Positions 1 through 7,056 of a stretch of 64,000 bases of DNA are shown piece by piece. Position 1 is the first letter of the stretch, and each line of letters begins with the position of its first letter. Under the pieces are notes generated by a model that was not told the DNA's origin, ran no database searches, and saw only the letters and a list, made by a program, of their open reading frames with translations. The position numbers were made by a program, and so were the translations under genes. Source of the DNA: an uncultured Alphaproteobacteria bacterium. GTDB taxonomy: Bacteria > Pseudomonadota > Alphaproteobacteria > Rs-D84. Where the stretch lies: positions 93,684 to 157,683 of the forward strand of contig CAKQEW010000001.1 in assembly GCA_934230415.1 (NCBI GenBank), read 5' to 3'.

Positions 1-1080
1 GCACCGGCCATCGTGGCACAAACGTTCGGCGGCATCGGTTGCCGAAACCATAATCGCATTCTGGATATCAATGCGTTCCTGGTTCATATGATGCAGTTTA
101 TTGGCCAAATCACCTGCAATCAATGGATTATCTGTCAATAATAATTCCAACGCCGGCGCCGCCGAATCCAGGCGCCCCGCCGCATTCAAGCGCGGTCCCA
201 ATGCAAATCCCGCCGCATACACCGACGGTCGTTTAATTGACGCAACGTGCATCAATGTACGCAATCCTAAATTTTGTTGCAACCCCAATACTTTCAGTCC
301 CGTGGCCACAAACGCACGATTTAATCCGACCAGGGGCATGGTGTCACATATTGTACCCAATGCCACCAAATCCAAATAATTCATTAAATCCAGATTCTGG
401 ACGCGCGCGCGCATATCCGGCGATAATGCACGTGATTTTAATTCGCGACGCACCGCAACCATCGTCATAAACGCAACACCAACCCCCGCCAGATATGACA
501 GACCAGACGTATCATCCACGCGTTTTGGATTAACCACCGCATCGGCATCTGGCAGCGTTGCATCCGGCGAATGATGATCCGTCACCACCACACGCATACC
601 CAGTTCACGCGCATGCGCAACATCGGCAACCCCAGATATTCCACAATCAACCGTGATTAATAATTTTGCGCCCGCCGCCGCAATTTCATCAATTGCATGG
701 ATATTCAGACCATACCCTTCACCTTCACGTGTCGGCAGGTGCCATATACAATCCACCCCCAGCGCACGCAACGTTTTTATACAAATCGCTGTTGATGTAA
801 TGCCATCAACGTCATAATCACCATATACCGCAATTTTATCACCACGCAAAATACTGTCTGCAATAACGCGCGCGGCGTTATCCATATCCATCAGTACTGA
901 TGGGTCCGGCATATATTCCTTGATACTGGGGTTCAGGAATTTTTCCTGGGCGGACGCACCAATAACCCCGCGACTGGTTAAGATTTTTTCTATTAAATTA
1001 TCCAACCCGGCGGCACCATCATTTGATGTCGCCACCATCCATGCCCGCCCCAGCATGGATTTATCAACTACCTTTCTCAC
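1..1080 (-). CDS. recJ: Single-stranded-DNA-specific exonuclease RecJ (C-terminus beyond window)
   Basis: The 5'-3' ssDNA exonuclease of recombination and mismatch repair. Translating the minus strand from the GTG at 1080 gives an open frame to the window edge (360 codons). It contains the DHH-phosphoesterase motif I GDYDVDGITST (residues ~79-89), motif III VVVTDHHSP, and later GPRLNAAGRLD, all typical of RecJ and binding catalytic Mn/Mg. The GTG has AAGAG about 6 nt upstream; an in-frame ATG at 1056 is the alternative start. The gene lies 42 bp downstream of ftsI on the same strand and may be the last gene of that run. The C-terminal OB/ssDNA-binding part is outside the window. Confidence 0.93.
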   Translation of the reverse strand, partial: MRKVVDKSMLGRAWMVATSNDGAAGLDNLIEKILTSRGVIGASAQEKFLNPSIKEYMPDPSVLMDMDNAARVIADSILRGDKIAVYGDYDVDGITSTAICIKTLRALGVDCIWHLPTREGEGYGLNIHAIDEIAAAGAKLLITVDCGISGVADVAHARELGMRVVVTDHHSPDATLPDADAVVNPKRVDDTSGLSYLAGVGVAFMTMVAVRRELKSRALSPDMRARVQNLDLMNYLDLVALGTICDTMPLVGLNRAFVATGLKVLGLQQNLGLRTLMHVASIKRPSVYAAGFALGPRLNAAGRLDSAAPALELLLTDNPLIAGDLANKLHHMNQERIDIQNAIMVSATDAAERLCHDGRC

Positions 1081-1122
1081 GCTATACTCTTTTTTTATTA
1101 TCAAGAGTATTATAATTTAAAT

Positions 1123-2754
1123 TTATTCAAATAGCAACGGCAGGATGCTGTCCAGAATTTTTCCCGTTGTCGGCACAACATTCCATGCCGCGGTACGCAA
1201 TCCCCATGATTCAGACGTTCCATGTGGTTCGTCCAATATAATCAGCATTACATACTGGGGCGCCGATGCCGGGAATATCGCCGCATACGCCGTCAGATTT
1301 CGTTTACTGTCGGGACGACCATTAGTGTACTTTTCCGCCGTAGCGGTCTTGCCCCCAATCTGAATACCGGCAACGCGCGATTTACGACCACTGGTTTCTT
1401 CGGCAACGCGCAACATTATCCCGCGCAACCGTGACGAAATATCATCAGATATTATGCGCGCCCCCTGGACCGCACCAACACCACGCTTTTGCAATGTCGG
1501 GTAAATATAAATTCCACCGTTGGTCATCGCATTCACCGCCAGCAAGACATGCATTGGCGTCACAGAAATACCATGTCCATATGACATTGTTGCACGTTCA
1601 ACCGGCCACCAACGTTGGGGCAACAGTGTGCGTGATGTACGTCCAAATTCCAGGTTTAATGGTTCATCAAAATGCAGACGGTGAAAGAATTCTTGCTGCG
1701 TACCATCTGGCAAATCCAGCGCGATTTGTGCACTGCCCACATTGCATGAATGCAACATAATTTCTTCCACGGTCAGATATGGACGTGGTGGTTTAAATGT
1801 GCGCACATCATGAATTCGCTTTGCCACATTACCACGTTTATCGTATATCTTAAATGGCTCTTTGACATAATATTCTTTGTTTATGCCATTTTCCATTGCC
1901 ATTGCCGTGTTAAATATTTTAAATATAGACCCCATTTCGTACGCATCACGCAACGGCTTGAACGTACGATGTGACACCGGGTCCAATCCGACATTTTCCG
2001 GATCAAAATCAGGCAACGATACCATGGCCAACATTTCGCCAGTACGTGAATTCATCAGCATTCCCATCGCGGCCTTGGCCTGGTATTTCTGCATTGCAAT
2101 TGATAATTGTTCATATATAACCGACTGAATACGCGAATCCAACGACAATTGCAACGGTGCCGTATTTTCACGCAGATATCCGTCATAAATACGTTCTGCC
2201 CCTTCTATGCCCTGGCCTTCTTTGTTAACCAGACCAACGGCATGTGAAAACAGGCGACGCTTTGGATACTTGCGTATCTGGATTGGTTCCACACCCAACC
2301 CACGCAGGCGCGCCGACGTAATCATATTGCGTTGATTATCGCTGGCATATTTTTTCAGATACATAAACCTGCGGTCAGAATGCAACATTTCCAACGCATC
2401 AGATACACTGTATTCATATGGAAATGCCTGGTGTATCAGGTTGGCAACCGCATCAACATCACGTGGACGCACATCACGTGGGCGCAATGTAACATGACCC
2501 GACATAATATTTTTCGCCAATATGTCACCGTTTCTGTCAACGATATCTGCACGCGTGACCTGCCATACACCGTCGGCGGCACTGCTGCGGGCACGATCGG
2601 TCCCCTGGATTCCCAACGACAATGTGCGCAATCCAAACAAAACGAACGCCAAAATAAAGAAGTAGTAAATTATGCTTAACCGAATACGCGACACGCGGTT
2701 GCCGGATTGTACGGCAAACCCATGTTTCAAGATATCATGACCGACCTCAAACAT
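1123..2754 (-). CDS. ftsI: Septal peptidoglycan transpeptidase FtsI (PBP3)
   Basis: A class B penicillin-binding protein that cross-links septal peptidoglycan in the divisome. The 543 residues comprise a cytoplasmic stub, one membrane anchor (~27-47), the PBP dimerisation/pedestal region (~65-200) and a transpeptidase domain. The active site is visible: S276-I-F-K279 (SxxK with the acylated Ser), S336-C-N338 (SxN) and K469-T-A471 (the KTG-type motif, here KTA). Length is normal for FtsI. It starts 2 bp after the ftsL-like gene, as in division clusters, but here the upstream genes are suf genes rather than mraZ/rsmH. The TM and domain order distinguish it from soluble class C PBPs; PBP2 (MrdA) is the less likely alternative. 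Confidence 0.93.
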   Translation of the reverse strand: MFEVGHDILKHGFAVQSGNRVSRIRLSIIYYFFILAFVLFGLRTLSLGIQGTDRARSSAADGVWQVTRADIVDRNGDILAKNIMSGHVTLRPRDVRPRDVDAVANLIHQAFPYEYSVSDALEMLHSDRRFMYLKKYASDNQRNMITSARLRGLGVEPIQIRKYPKRRLFSHAVGLVNKEGQGIEGAERIYDGYLRENTAPLQLSLDSRIQSVIYEQLSIAMQKYQAKAAMGMLMNSRTGEMLAMVSLPDFDPENVGLDPVSHRTFKPLRDAYEMGSIFKIFNTAMAMENGINKEYYVKEPFKIYDKRGNVAKRIHDVRTFKPPRPYLTVEEIMLHSCNVGSAQIALDLPDGTQQEFFHRLHFDEPLNLEFGRTSRTLLPQRWWPVERATMSYGHGISVTPMHVLLAVNAMTNGGIYIYPTLQKRGVGAVQGARIISDDISSRLRGIMLRVAEETSGRKSRVAGIQIGGKTATAEKYTNGRPDSKRNLTAYAAIFPASAPQYVMLIILDEPHGTSESWGLRTAAWNVVPTTGKILDSILPLLFE

Positions 2755-2756
2755 AA

Positions 2757-3056
2757 TTACTTATCATCCCCCGGGCGCAATGGCAAATCATCCACAGATA
2801 CACTCTTGTGAAAACTGATAACTTCTACGCGCGGACTGACCGCGTCAACCAGACTGCGTAAAACCTCTGGCCGGACATATGATGCAAAATTCGCCTGGCG
2901 CGCGGCAATAACCTGTTGGGTATGCACAATATCACGGCGGACACGATTGCGTGCCTTGTTCTGGGTGCGATAACATACCTGTAACCCAACGGTCAACAAG
3001 AAAACCGCCCCCAGCAACCATATGCCGATATGAAACATTTTCTCGTCATCGTTCAT
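2757..3056 (-). CDS. ftsL: FtsL-like cell division protein
   Basis: A small bitopic protein of 99 residues: an N-terminal cytoplasmic stub, a single TM (~8-28), a charged heptad-like segment (~30-60), then NFASYVRPEVL and a C-terminal DDLPLRP. That arrangement matches FtsL of the FtsQLB complex (the family usually has a W/F-A-x-L-x-x-P-E-R-L motif after the coiled coil and an LP near the end). Position immediately 5' of ftsI is the classical FtsL position. I chose ATG 3056 (G-rich GGGGG upstream); a GTG at 3080 would add eight residues. Sequence conservation in FtsL is poor, so the call rests on topology plus synteny. Confidence 0.75.
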   Translation of the reverse strand: MNDDEKMFHIGIWLLGAVFLLTVGLQVCYRTQNKARNRVRRDIVHTQQVIAARQANFASYVRPEVLRSLVDAVSPRVEVISFHKSVSVDDLPLRPGDDK

Positions 3057-3090
3057 TATTTGCCCCCGGATTTTTATCACACACAGTGTA

Positions 3091-3453
3091 TCATAAATTT
3101 TGCAAAAAACTAATCATAGAATTCACGCCGTTCAATCGCCCCGCCCCCAATTGCAACCCCAGGGCCGCAAATTCGCCTGCAATATCCATTTGTTTTATTT
3201 CTGATGGTGATTTTCCATCAACCATCGCAGTGATAACCGTAACAATCCCGCGCACAATTGCCGAATCCGCACGACCGTAAAAATGATTGCCCATGCGACA
3301 GATTTCGGCGTGCGATGCACATCCAACAATATCATTGCATACCGCGGCATCCGGGACCGCCGGCGCATGCGCGCCAATGTCCATCAACATTTCCAGTTTT
3401 TCGGCCGGTCCGTCCACCATTGATAATGCATTTTGTATTTCATCATATGTCAT
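3091..3453 (-). CDS. sufE: Cysteine desulfuration protein SufE
   Basis: Accepts persulfide sulfur from the cysteine desulfurase SufS and passes it to the Fe-S scaffold. The 120 residues contain the conserved DIVGCASH segment; its Cys is the acceptor cysteine (GCQS in E. coli SufE). Following it are ADSAIVRGIVTVI and SPSEI, characteristic of the family, and a C-terminal GVNSMISFLQ helix. Encoded 3 bp after sufT and co-directional with sufS, so it lies in a three-gene suf operon. No SufB, SufC or SufD is present in the window. Confidence 0.92.
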   Translation of the reverse strand: MTYDEIQNALSMVDGPAEKLEMLMDIGAHAPAVPDAAVCNDIVGCASHAEICRMGNHFYGRADSAIVRGIVTVITAMVDGKSPSEIKQMDIAGEFAALGLQLGAGRLNGVNSMISFLQNL

Positions 3454-3456
3454 GGT

Positions 3457-3771
3457 TCACCATCCCTGCTCTGTTAAATCCAGTTCCAAACGCGCCGCAT
3501 CAGACATACGTGATAAATCCCACGCGGGTTCCCAGACCAAATCAACACGCACCGGACGGTCGTCAACAACCGCCCCCACCGCCACACGCACCTGGTCCAG
3601 CAATTCTTCCATCATGGGACACGTCGGACTGGTAAACGTCATTTGAATTACAACCGAATCGGGATTTATCGCGATATCATATACTAACCCCATATCCCAG
3701 ATATTCACTGGAATTTCTGGATCAAACACCGTCTTTAATGCACCGATAATATCGTCACGCGTAAATGCCAT
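3457..3771 (-). CDS. sufT: SufT / MIP18-family (DUF59) Fe-S maturation protein
   Basis: A 104-residue MIP18/DUF59 protein. It shows the family hallmark DPEIPVNIWDMGLVYDI followed by TFTSPTCPMMEELLDQV (the Cys is the conserved family cysteine) and VWEPAWDLSRMSDAARLELDL at the end, as in SufT-type proteins. Known family members help deliver Fe-S clusters to client proteins. It sits between sufS (1 bp upstream) and sufE (3 bp downstream), which strongly suggests a Fe-S role over the phenylacetate-degradation PaaD paralogues. Confidence 0.88.
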   Translation of the reverse strand: MAFTRDDIIGALKTVFDPEIPVNIWDMGLVYDIAINPDSVVIQMTFTSPTCPMMEELLDQVRVAVGAVVDDRPVRVDLVWEPAWDLSRMSDAARLELDLTEQGW

Positions 3772-3772
3772 T

Positions 3773-4864
3773 TTATTTCACCACACTGTTTATTATGCTG
3801 ATTGCCGCGCGGGCATCATCCATCGTATTCCATGGGCCGACCGAAATACGCGCCGAACCATCAATACCCAACGCATTGTGAATCCATGTTGCACACATAT
3901 TTCCAACGCGCAGGCACAGATTATGCGCACCAACCAACACACCAAAATCCAGCACATGCATACCATCAATCACAAACGTCAGAATTGCTGCATCGCGCCG
4001 TGTTAATATCTTTATACGTGGATTTTTCCCCAGTTCATCATACATATACTTAATCAATTCTGTATCTGGACGATTCTGCGATATATTTGCAATGGCCGCG
4101 CCCAGCCCTGCAATTTGCGTCAGCGGCAGGGTTCCAGCCTCCCAACAATCGGGACTGGGCTGTAATGTAAATGTGCCATCCGGCAGAATGCGGTTAACCA
4201 TGCCACCACCAAATTTATCCGGTGCCCATGCATCTGGATTTTTAATGTACATAATCCCCAGGCCGGTATCCGCACCAATTTTATGTGCCGACCAACATAC
4301 AAAATCCGCATCCCAATGCGCGACATCAATTTTGTCATGCACAACATACTGGGCGGCATCCACAACAACAATTACATTTGGATTTTTTGCGCGCGCCGCA
4401 CGCACAATTGCCGGCACATCCTGGGCGCGACCCATCACATTTGACATTGCGGTCAAAACCAAAACATCAACATTTGGAACACCGGCAACATCAATATCAA
4501 AATTTGCATCCAGCGGACACAGAACAATCGTGGCACCGGCCGCCATCCACGGCATGCGCGCACTGTGATGATCCAGCGCGGATACCCCAACGCGCACCCC
4601 ACGCACATCACCAACGATTCGCGGAATGCGATTCAGACCATCCGTCGCACCGGACGTAAAAACAATCTGGCGCGGCGTGGCCCCCATAAAATCCGCAACC
4701 GCACGGCGCGCATCTGCAACCATTGCATCCACCGCGGTTGCCCGACTGCACACCCCGCGTCCCGCATTTGCATAGGCATCGCGCAGGAATTTGTCCTGGG
4801 CGACAATTACTGATTCAGGTTTCAGCGCAGATGCCGCTGCATCTAAGTATATGATTTTATTCAT
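3773..4864 (-). CDS. sufS: Cysteine desulfurase SufS
   Basis: A class V aminotransferase-fold PLP enzyme that removes sulfur from cysteine for Fe-S assembly. The N-terminus IIYLDAAASALKPESVI is typical of SufS/CsdA. Visible are the SGATDGLN phosphate-site loop, VVVDAAQYVVHDKIDV, the PLP lysine in CWSAHKIGADTGLGI, and the persulfide Cys in RVGNMCATW near the C-terminus. About 363 residues, somewhat shorter than the usual ~405. I chose ATG 4864 because AAGAGAAA lies just upstream; ATG 4885 is possible. First gene of the sufS-sufT-sufE run, divergent from trxA across a 76-bp gap. Confidence 0.92.
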   Translation of the reverse strand: MNKIIYLDAAASALKPESVIVAQDKFLRDAYANAGRGVCSRATAVDAMVADARRAVADFMGATPRQIVFTSGATDGLNRIPRIVGDVRGVRVGVSALDHHSARMPWMAAGATIVLCPLDANFDIDVAGVPNVDVLVLTAMSNVMGRAQDVPAIVRAARAKNPNVIVVVDAAQYVVHDKIDVAHWDADFVCWSAHKIGADTGLGIMYIKNPDAWAPDKFGGGMVNRILPDGTFTLQPSPDCWEAGTLPLTQIAGLGAAIANISQNRPDTELIKYMYDELGKNPRIKILTRRDAAILTFVIDGMHVLDFGVLVGAHNLCLRVGNMCATWIHNALGIDGSARISVGPWNTMDDARAAISIINSVVK

Positions 4865-4940
4865 TTTATACGTTTTCTCTTGCATTTTTTATTGATTATA
4901 ATACACTTGCCCAAAATATCAACAGCAGAAGGAGAAAAAG

Positions 4941-5258
4941 ATGGCTTTGGAACACGCAAACGACACAAACTTTGATTCAATGGTGGGTGGCGGCATCACA
5001 TTGGTTGATTTCTGGGCATCTTGGTGTGGCCCATGCCGCATGTTTGGCCCGATTTTTGAAACCGTGTCTGATGAAATTACGGACGTAAAATTCGTGAAAT
5101 TTGAAATTGACGAGGCAAACCGCCGAACCCCTGCAAAATACGGTATTCGCAGCATCCCCAGCGTTTTGGCATTTAAAAATGGCGAATTGGTAGAGGCCAG
5201 AACCGGTCTGATGGACGAAGATACACTGACAAAATGGATTGAAGAATTAAAGGGTTAA
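4941..5258 (+). CDS. trxA: Thioredoxin
   Basis: A 105-residue single-domain thioredoxin that reduces protein disulfides in the cytoplasm. The redox motif WCGPC is at ~28-32 in WASWCGPCRMFGP, and the cis-proline loop is in IRSIPSVLAFKNGELV. Length and motifs are canonical. A good Shine-Dalgarno (AGAAGGAGAAA) precedes the ATG. It is followed 4 bp later by dksA; its reductase (trxB) is encoded separately at 35.6 kb. Confidence 0.95.
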   Translation: MALEHANDTNFDSMVGGGITLVDFWASWCGPCRMFGPIFETVSDEITDVKFVKFEIDEANRRTPAKYGIRSIPSVLAFKNGELVEARTGLMDEDTLTKWIEELKG

Positions 5259-5262
5259 AGAG

Positions 5263-5694
5263 ATGGCAACCAAGGTAAATTATAAAAAATTGGAATTACC
5301 GCCAAAATATACACCAAAAAAATCTGAACCATATATGTGCCCGGAACAACTGGCATACTTTTATCGCATATTAATGGCCCAGAAAGAAGAGATTGTTCAC
5401 GAGAGTGATTCCGTATTAAGCGCGGTTCGCCTGGCCGAAAAGACCGAGGCCGCCGGTGTTGGTGACGATTCGGATAACGCAACATACGAACAGGACATCA
5501 CGATGAACCTGCGTATGTCTGAACGTGACAATAATTTGTTACGCAAAATAGACGCGGCGTTGGACCGCATTGAAAACGGCACATACGGGTACAGCGTTGT
5601 ATCCGGCGATGAAATCGGACTGAGTCGTATGATGGCGCGTCCATTGGCCACCATGACGATTGAAGAACAAGAAGAATACGAACAACGCAGATAA
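5263..5694 (+). CDS. dksA: DksA-family RNA polymerase-binding regulator lacking zinc-finger cysteines
   Basis: A DksA/TraR-family protein of 143 residues. The coiled-coil tip motif DxxDxA is intact (D68-D-S-D71-N-A73), and the C-terminal globular part follows the family pattern NGTYGYSVVSGDEIGLSRMMARPLATMTIEEQ. In E. coli this region holds four zinc-binding cysteines; here every one is replaced, and the only Cys (26) lies elsewhere. Alphaproteobacterial DksA proteins with reduced or no zinc cysteines are known, so activity is still likely: binding in the RNA polymerase secondary channel and ppGpp-linked control of transcription. Probably cotranscribed with trxA. Confidence 0.9.
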   Translation: MATKVNYKKLELPPKYTPKKSEPYMCPEQLAYFYRILMAQKEEIVHESDSVLSAVRLAEKTEAAGVGDDSDNATYEQDITMNLRMSERDNNLLRKIDAALDRIENGTYGYSVVSGDEIGLSRMMARPLATMTIEEQEEYEQRR

Positions 5695-5727
5695 AAAACG
5701 CGGGTTAAACCCGCGTTTTTATTTTTT
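5694..5727. terminator. Bidirectional intrinsic terminator between dksA and tatA
   Basis: Hairpin ACGCGGGTT-A-AACCCGCGT at 5698-5716, with A-run on the left and T-run on the right, so it can stop dksA (+) and tatA (-) transcripts. Confidence 0.85.
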
Positions 5728-5979
5728 TACAACTCTCTTAACTGGCTTTTTCGCCGGTGATTTTTTTACTGACTTTTTCGCCGCAACCTTTTTCACAGCC
5801 GGCTTTTTCACCGCGACCGGTTTTGCCGTCGGCGCATCTTTGACCTTCATTTCTTTTTTAAAAACATTTACACCATCGGCCAGATTCTTCATCATACCGG
5901 GGATTTTCGCACTGCCGAACAAAATAACGACCAATACGACAATAACCAGAATTTCAGCCCAACCAAGTCTTCCAAACAT
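5719..5979 (-). CDS. tatA: Sec-independent translocase subunit TatA
   Basis: The pore-forming small subunit of the twin-arginine pathway. 86 residues: an N-terminal TM in LGWAEILVIVVLVVILFGSAKIP, the FG-x-x-KIP hinge, and an amphipathic helix MMKNLADGVNVFKKEMK. The C-terminal ~40 residues are an unusual Lys/Ala/Pro/Val-rich low-complexity tail made of near-repeats of KKPA/KKSV. TatA is favoured over TatB because of the length and the FG-KIP hinge. No tatB or tatC is nearby. It lies 12 bp after the SPOR-protein gene on the same strand. Confidence 0.92.
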   Translation of the reverse strand: MFGRLGWAEILVIVVLVVILFGSAKIPGMMKNLADGVNVFKKEMKVKDAPTAKPVAVKKPAVKKVAAKKSVKKSPAKKPVKRVVKK

Positions 5980-5991
5980 ATCTATCCCCTT

Positions 5992-6759
5992 TTATTTTGC
6001 GACATAGCAATCCAGACCATCGGATTTTGCATTACGGCAGAATCCATTTGCATCGGCCGCCGTGGCGAACGCGACACGCAATCTGTACGTTGTGGAACCA
6101 TTTGGCAATTGCGCCGCCAATATTACAAACTGTTTTCCTGCAAACAACCCCGCATGACCAGACTGAATTTTACGCTGGGCCGATTCCGCCAATGCGCGTG
6201 TGCTGTATGAACCAAACTGAACATACCAACCACCATGCGCCGCGGCAACGGTTGATTTTGTTGTCTTTTTCGGTGCTGATTTTACCGCTGGCTTTTGTGT
6301 TGCCTTTGGTGCCGGCTTTGCCGCTGGCTTTGTTGTTACGACCGGCTTGTCCGGATTAAATGTAACCGCCTTTCTGTCTTCTATGACACGAACCGGGGTG
6401 CCAACCGTTTCCTGAACGGGCGCCGCCACAGGTTTCGGTGCCGGCACCGGTGTTGGCTGTGCCACAGGCTGGGGTGCGGGTTGCGCATCCACCGGACGTG
6501 GCCCCGGAACAATTGGCGCATCACCATCAACAATCACCGCTGGTGCATCCAGGTCAACCTCTATGGACGAAGAAGAGTTCCCACCAACCGTACGAACAAT
6601 TATATATGTCGCCAGGATAATAACGATAACACCCACCGCCATCAGCAACCATGGCTTTTTCGGGCGTGGCGTGGCAAACGGTGTGGCATCTGGTAATGTA
6701 TCAACACCACCTTCGTCATCCAAATCCAATAAATCCAAATTGTTGTTCTCTTCGTTCAT
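5992..6759 (-). CDS. Membrane-anchored SPOR-domain protein
   Basis: About 255 residues: an acidic cytoplasmic N-terminus (LDLLDLDDEGG), one TM (~KPWLLMAVGVIVIILATYII), a long Pro/Ala/Val/Lys-rich periplasmic linker, and a C-terminal SPOR domain starting at GGWYVQFGSYSTRALAESAQ and ending with a Cys pair (FCRNAKSDGLDCYV). SPOR domains bind glycan strands denuded of stem peptides at the septum, so a division role (FtsN- or DedD-like) is likely but unproven. I chose ATG 6759, which has GGGGGA 6 nt upstream, over ATG 6774. Confidence 0.88.
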   Translation of the reverse strand: MNEENNNLDLLDLDDEGGVDTLPDATPFATPRPKKPWLLMAVGVIVIILATYIIVRTVGGNSSSSIEVDLDAPAVIVDGDAPIVPGPRPVDAQPAPQPVAQPTPVPAPKPVAAPVQETVGTPVRVIEDRKAVTFNPDKPVVTTKPAAKPAPKATQKPAVKSAPKKTTKSTVAAAHGGWYVQFGSYSTRALAESAQRKIQSGHAGLFAGKQFVILAAQLPNGSTTYRLRVAFATAADANGFCRNAKSDGLDCYVAK

Positions 6760-6834
6760 CAGGAATCCCCCCATAAGTTCTTTGTGACAATTATATCATA
6801 AAAAAAGCCAATTCACAAAGAATATATAACGAAA

Positions 6835-6978
6835 TTATTTTGGCATCTGGCCAAAATGTGGTGGCACAATCAATTTATGATTTTCGGTAACGATTGGTTC
6901 TGTTTCACACTGGCGCACACACGCCGACAGCGCACACGGCAAAACCGCAACCACCAATAATAGAATCAGTTTTTTCAT
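6835..6978 (-). CDS. Tiny putative lipoprotein (47 aa)
   Basis: A short ORF with a clear signal peptide: MKK, a hydrophobic run, then the lipobox LSAC (Cys20 as the lipidation site), followed by a 27-residue mature part ending HFGQMPK. AAGGA lies 6 nt upstream of the ATG, and a TATAAT-like box (7002-7010, minus strand) precedes it, so it probably has its own promoter downstream of thrS. The mature part contains a second Cys (24) and no recognisable domain. Entericidin-like or LptM-like tiny lipoproteins are possible comparators, but I see no diagnostic motif. Confidence 0.6.
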   Translation of the reverse strand: MKKLILLLVVAVLPCALSACVRQCETEPIVTENHKLIVPPHFGQMPK

Positions 6979-7015
6979 TTCTTGTCCTTACCTTTGTACA
7001 TATTATATATATTGA

Positions 7016-7040
7016 ATATGGCGCGCAATGCGCGCCATAT
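7016..7040. terminator. 11-bp perfect hairpin between thrS and the small lipoprotein gene
   Basis: ATATGGCGCGC-AAT-GCGCGCCATAT. It is followed by GTTTTTTAT on the plus strand; on the minus strand (the direction of thrS) only an AT-rich tract follows. Probably ends thrS transcription, but the polarity of the T-run is unfavourable. Confidence 0.45.
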
Positions 7041-7056
7041 GTTTTTTATCCCGGAA

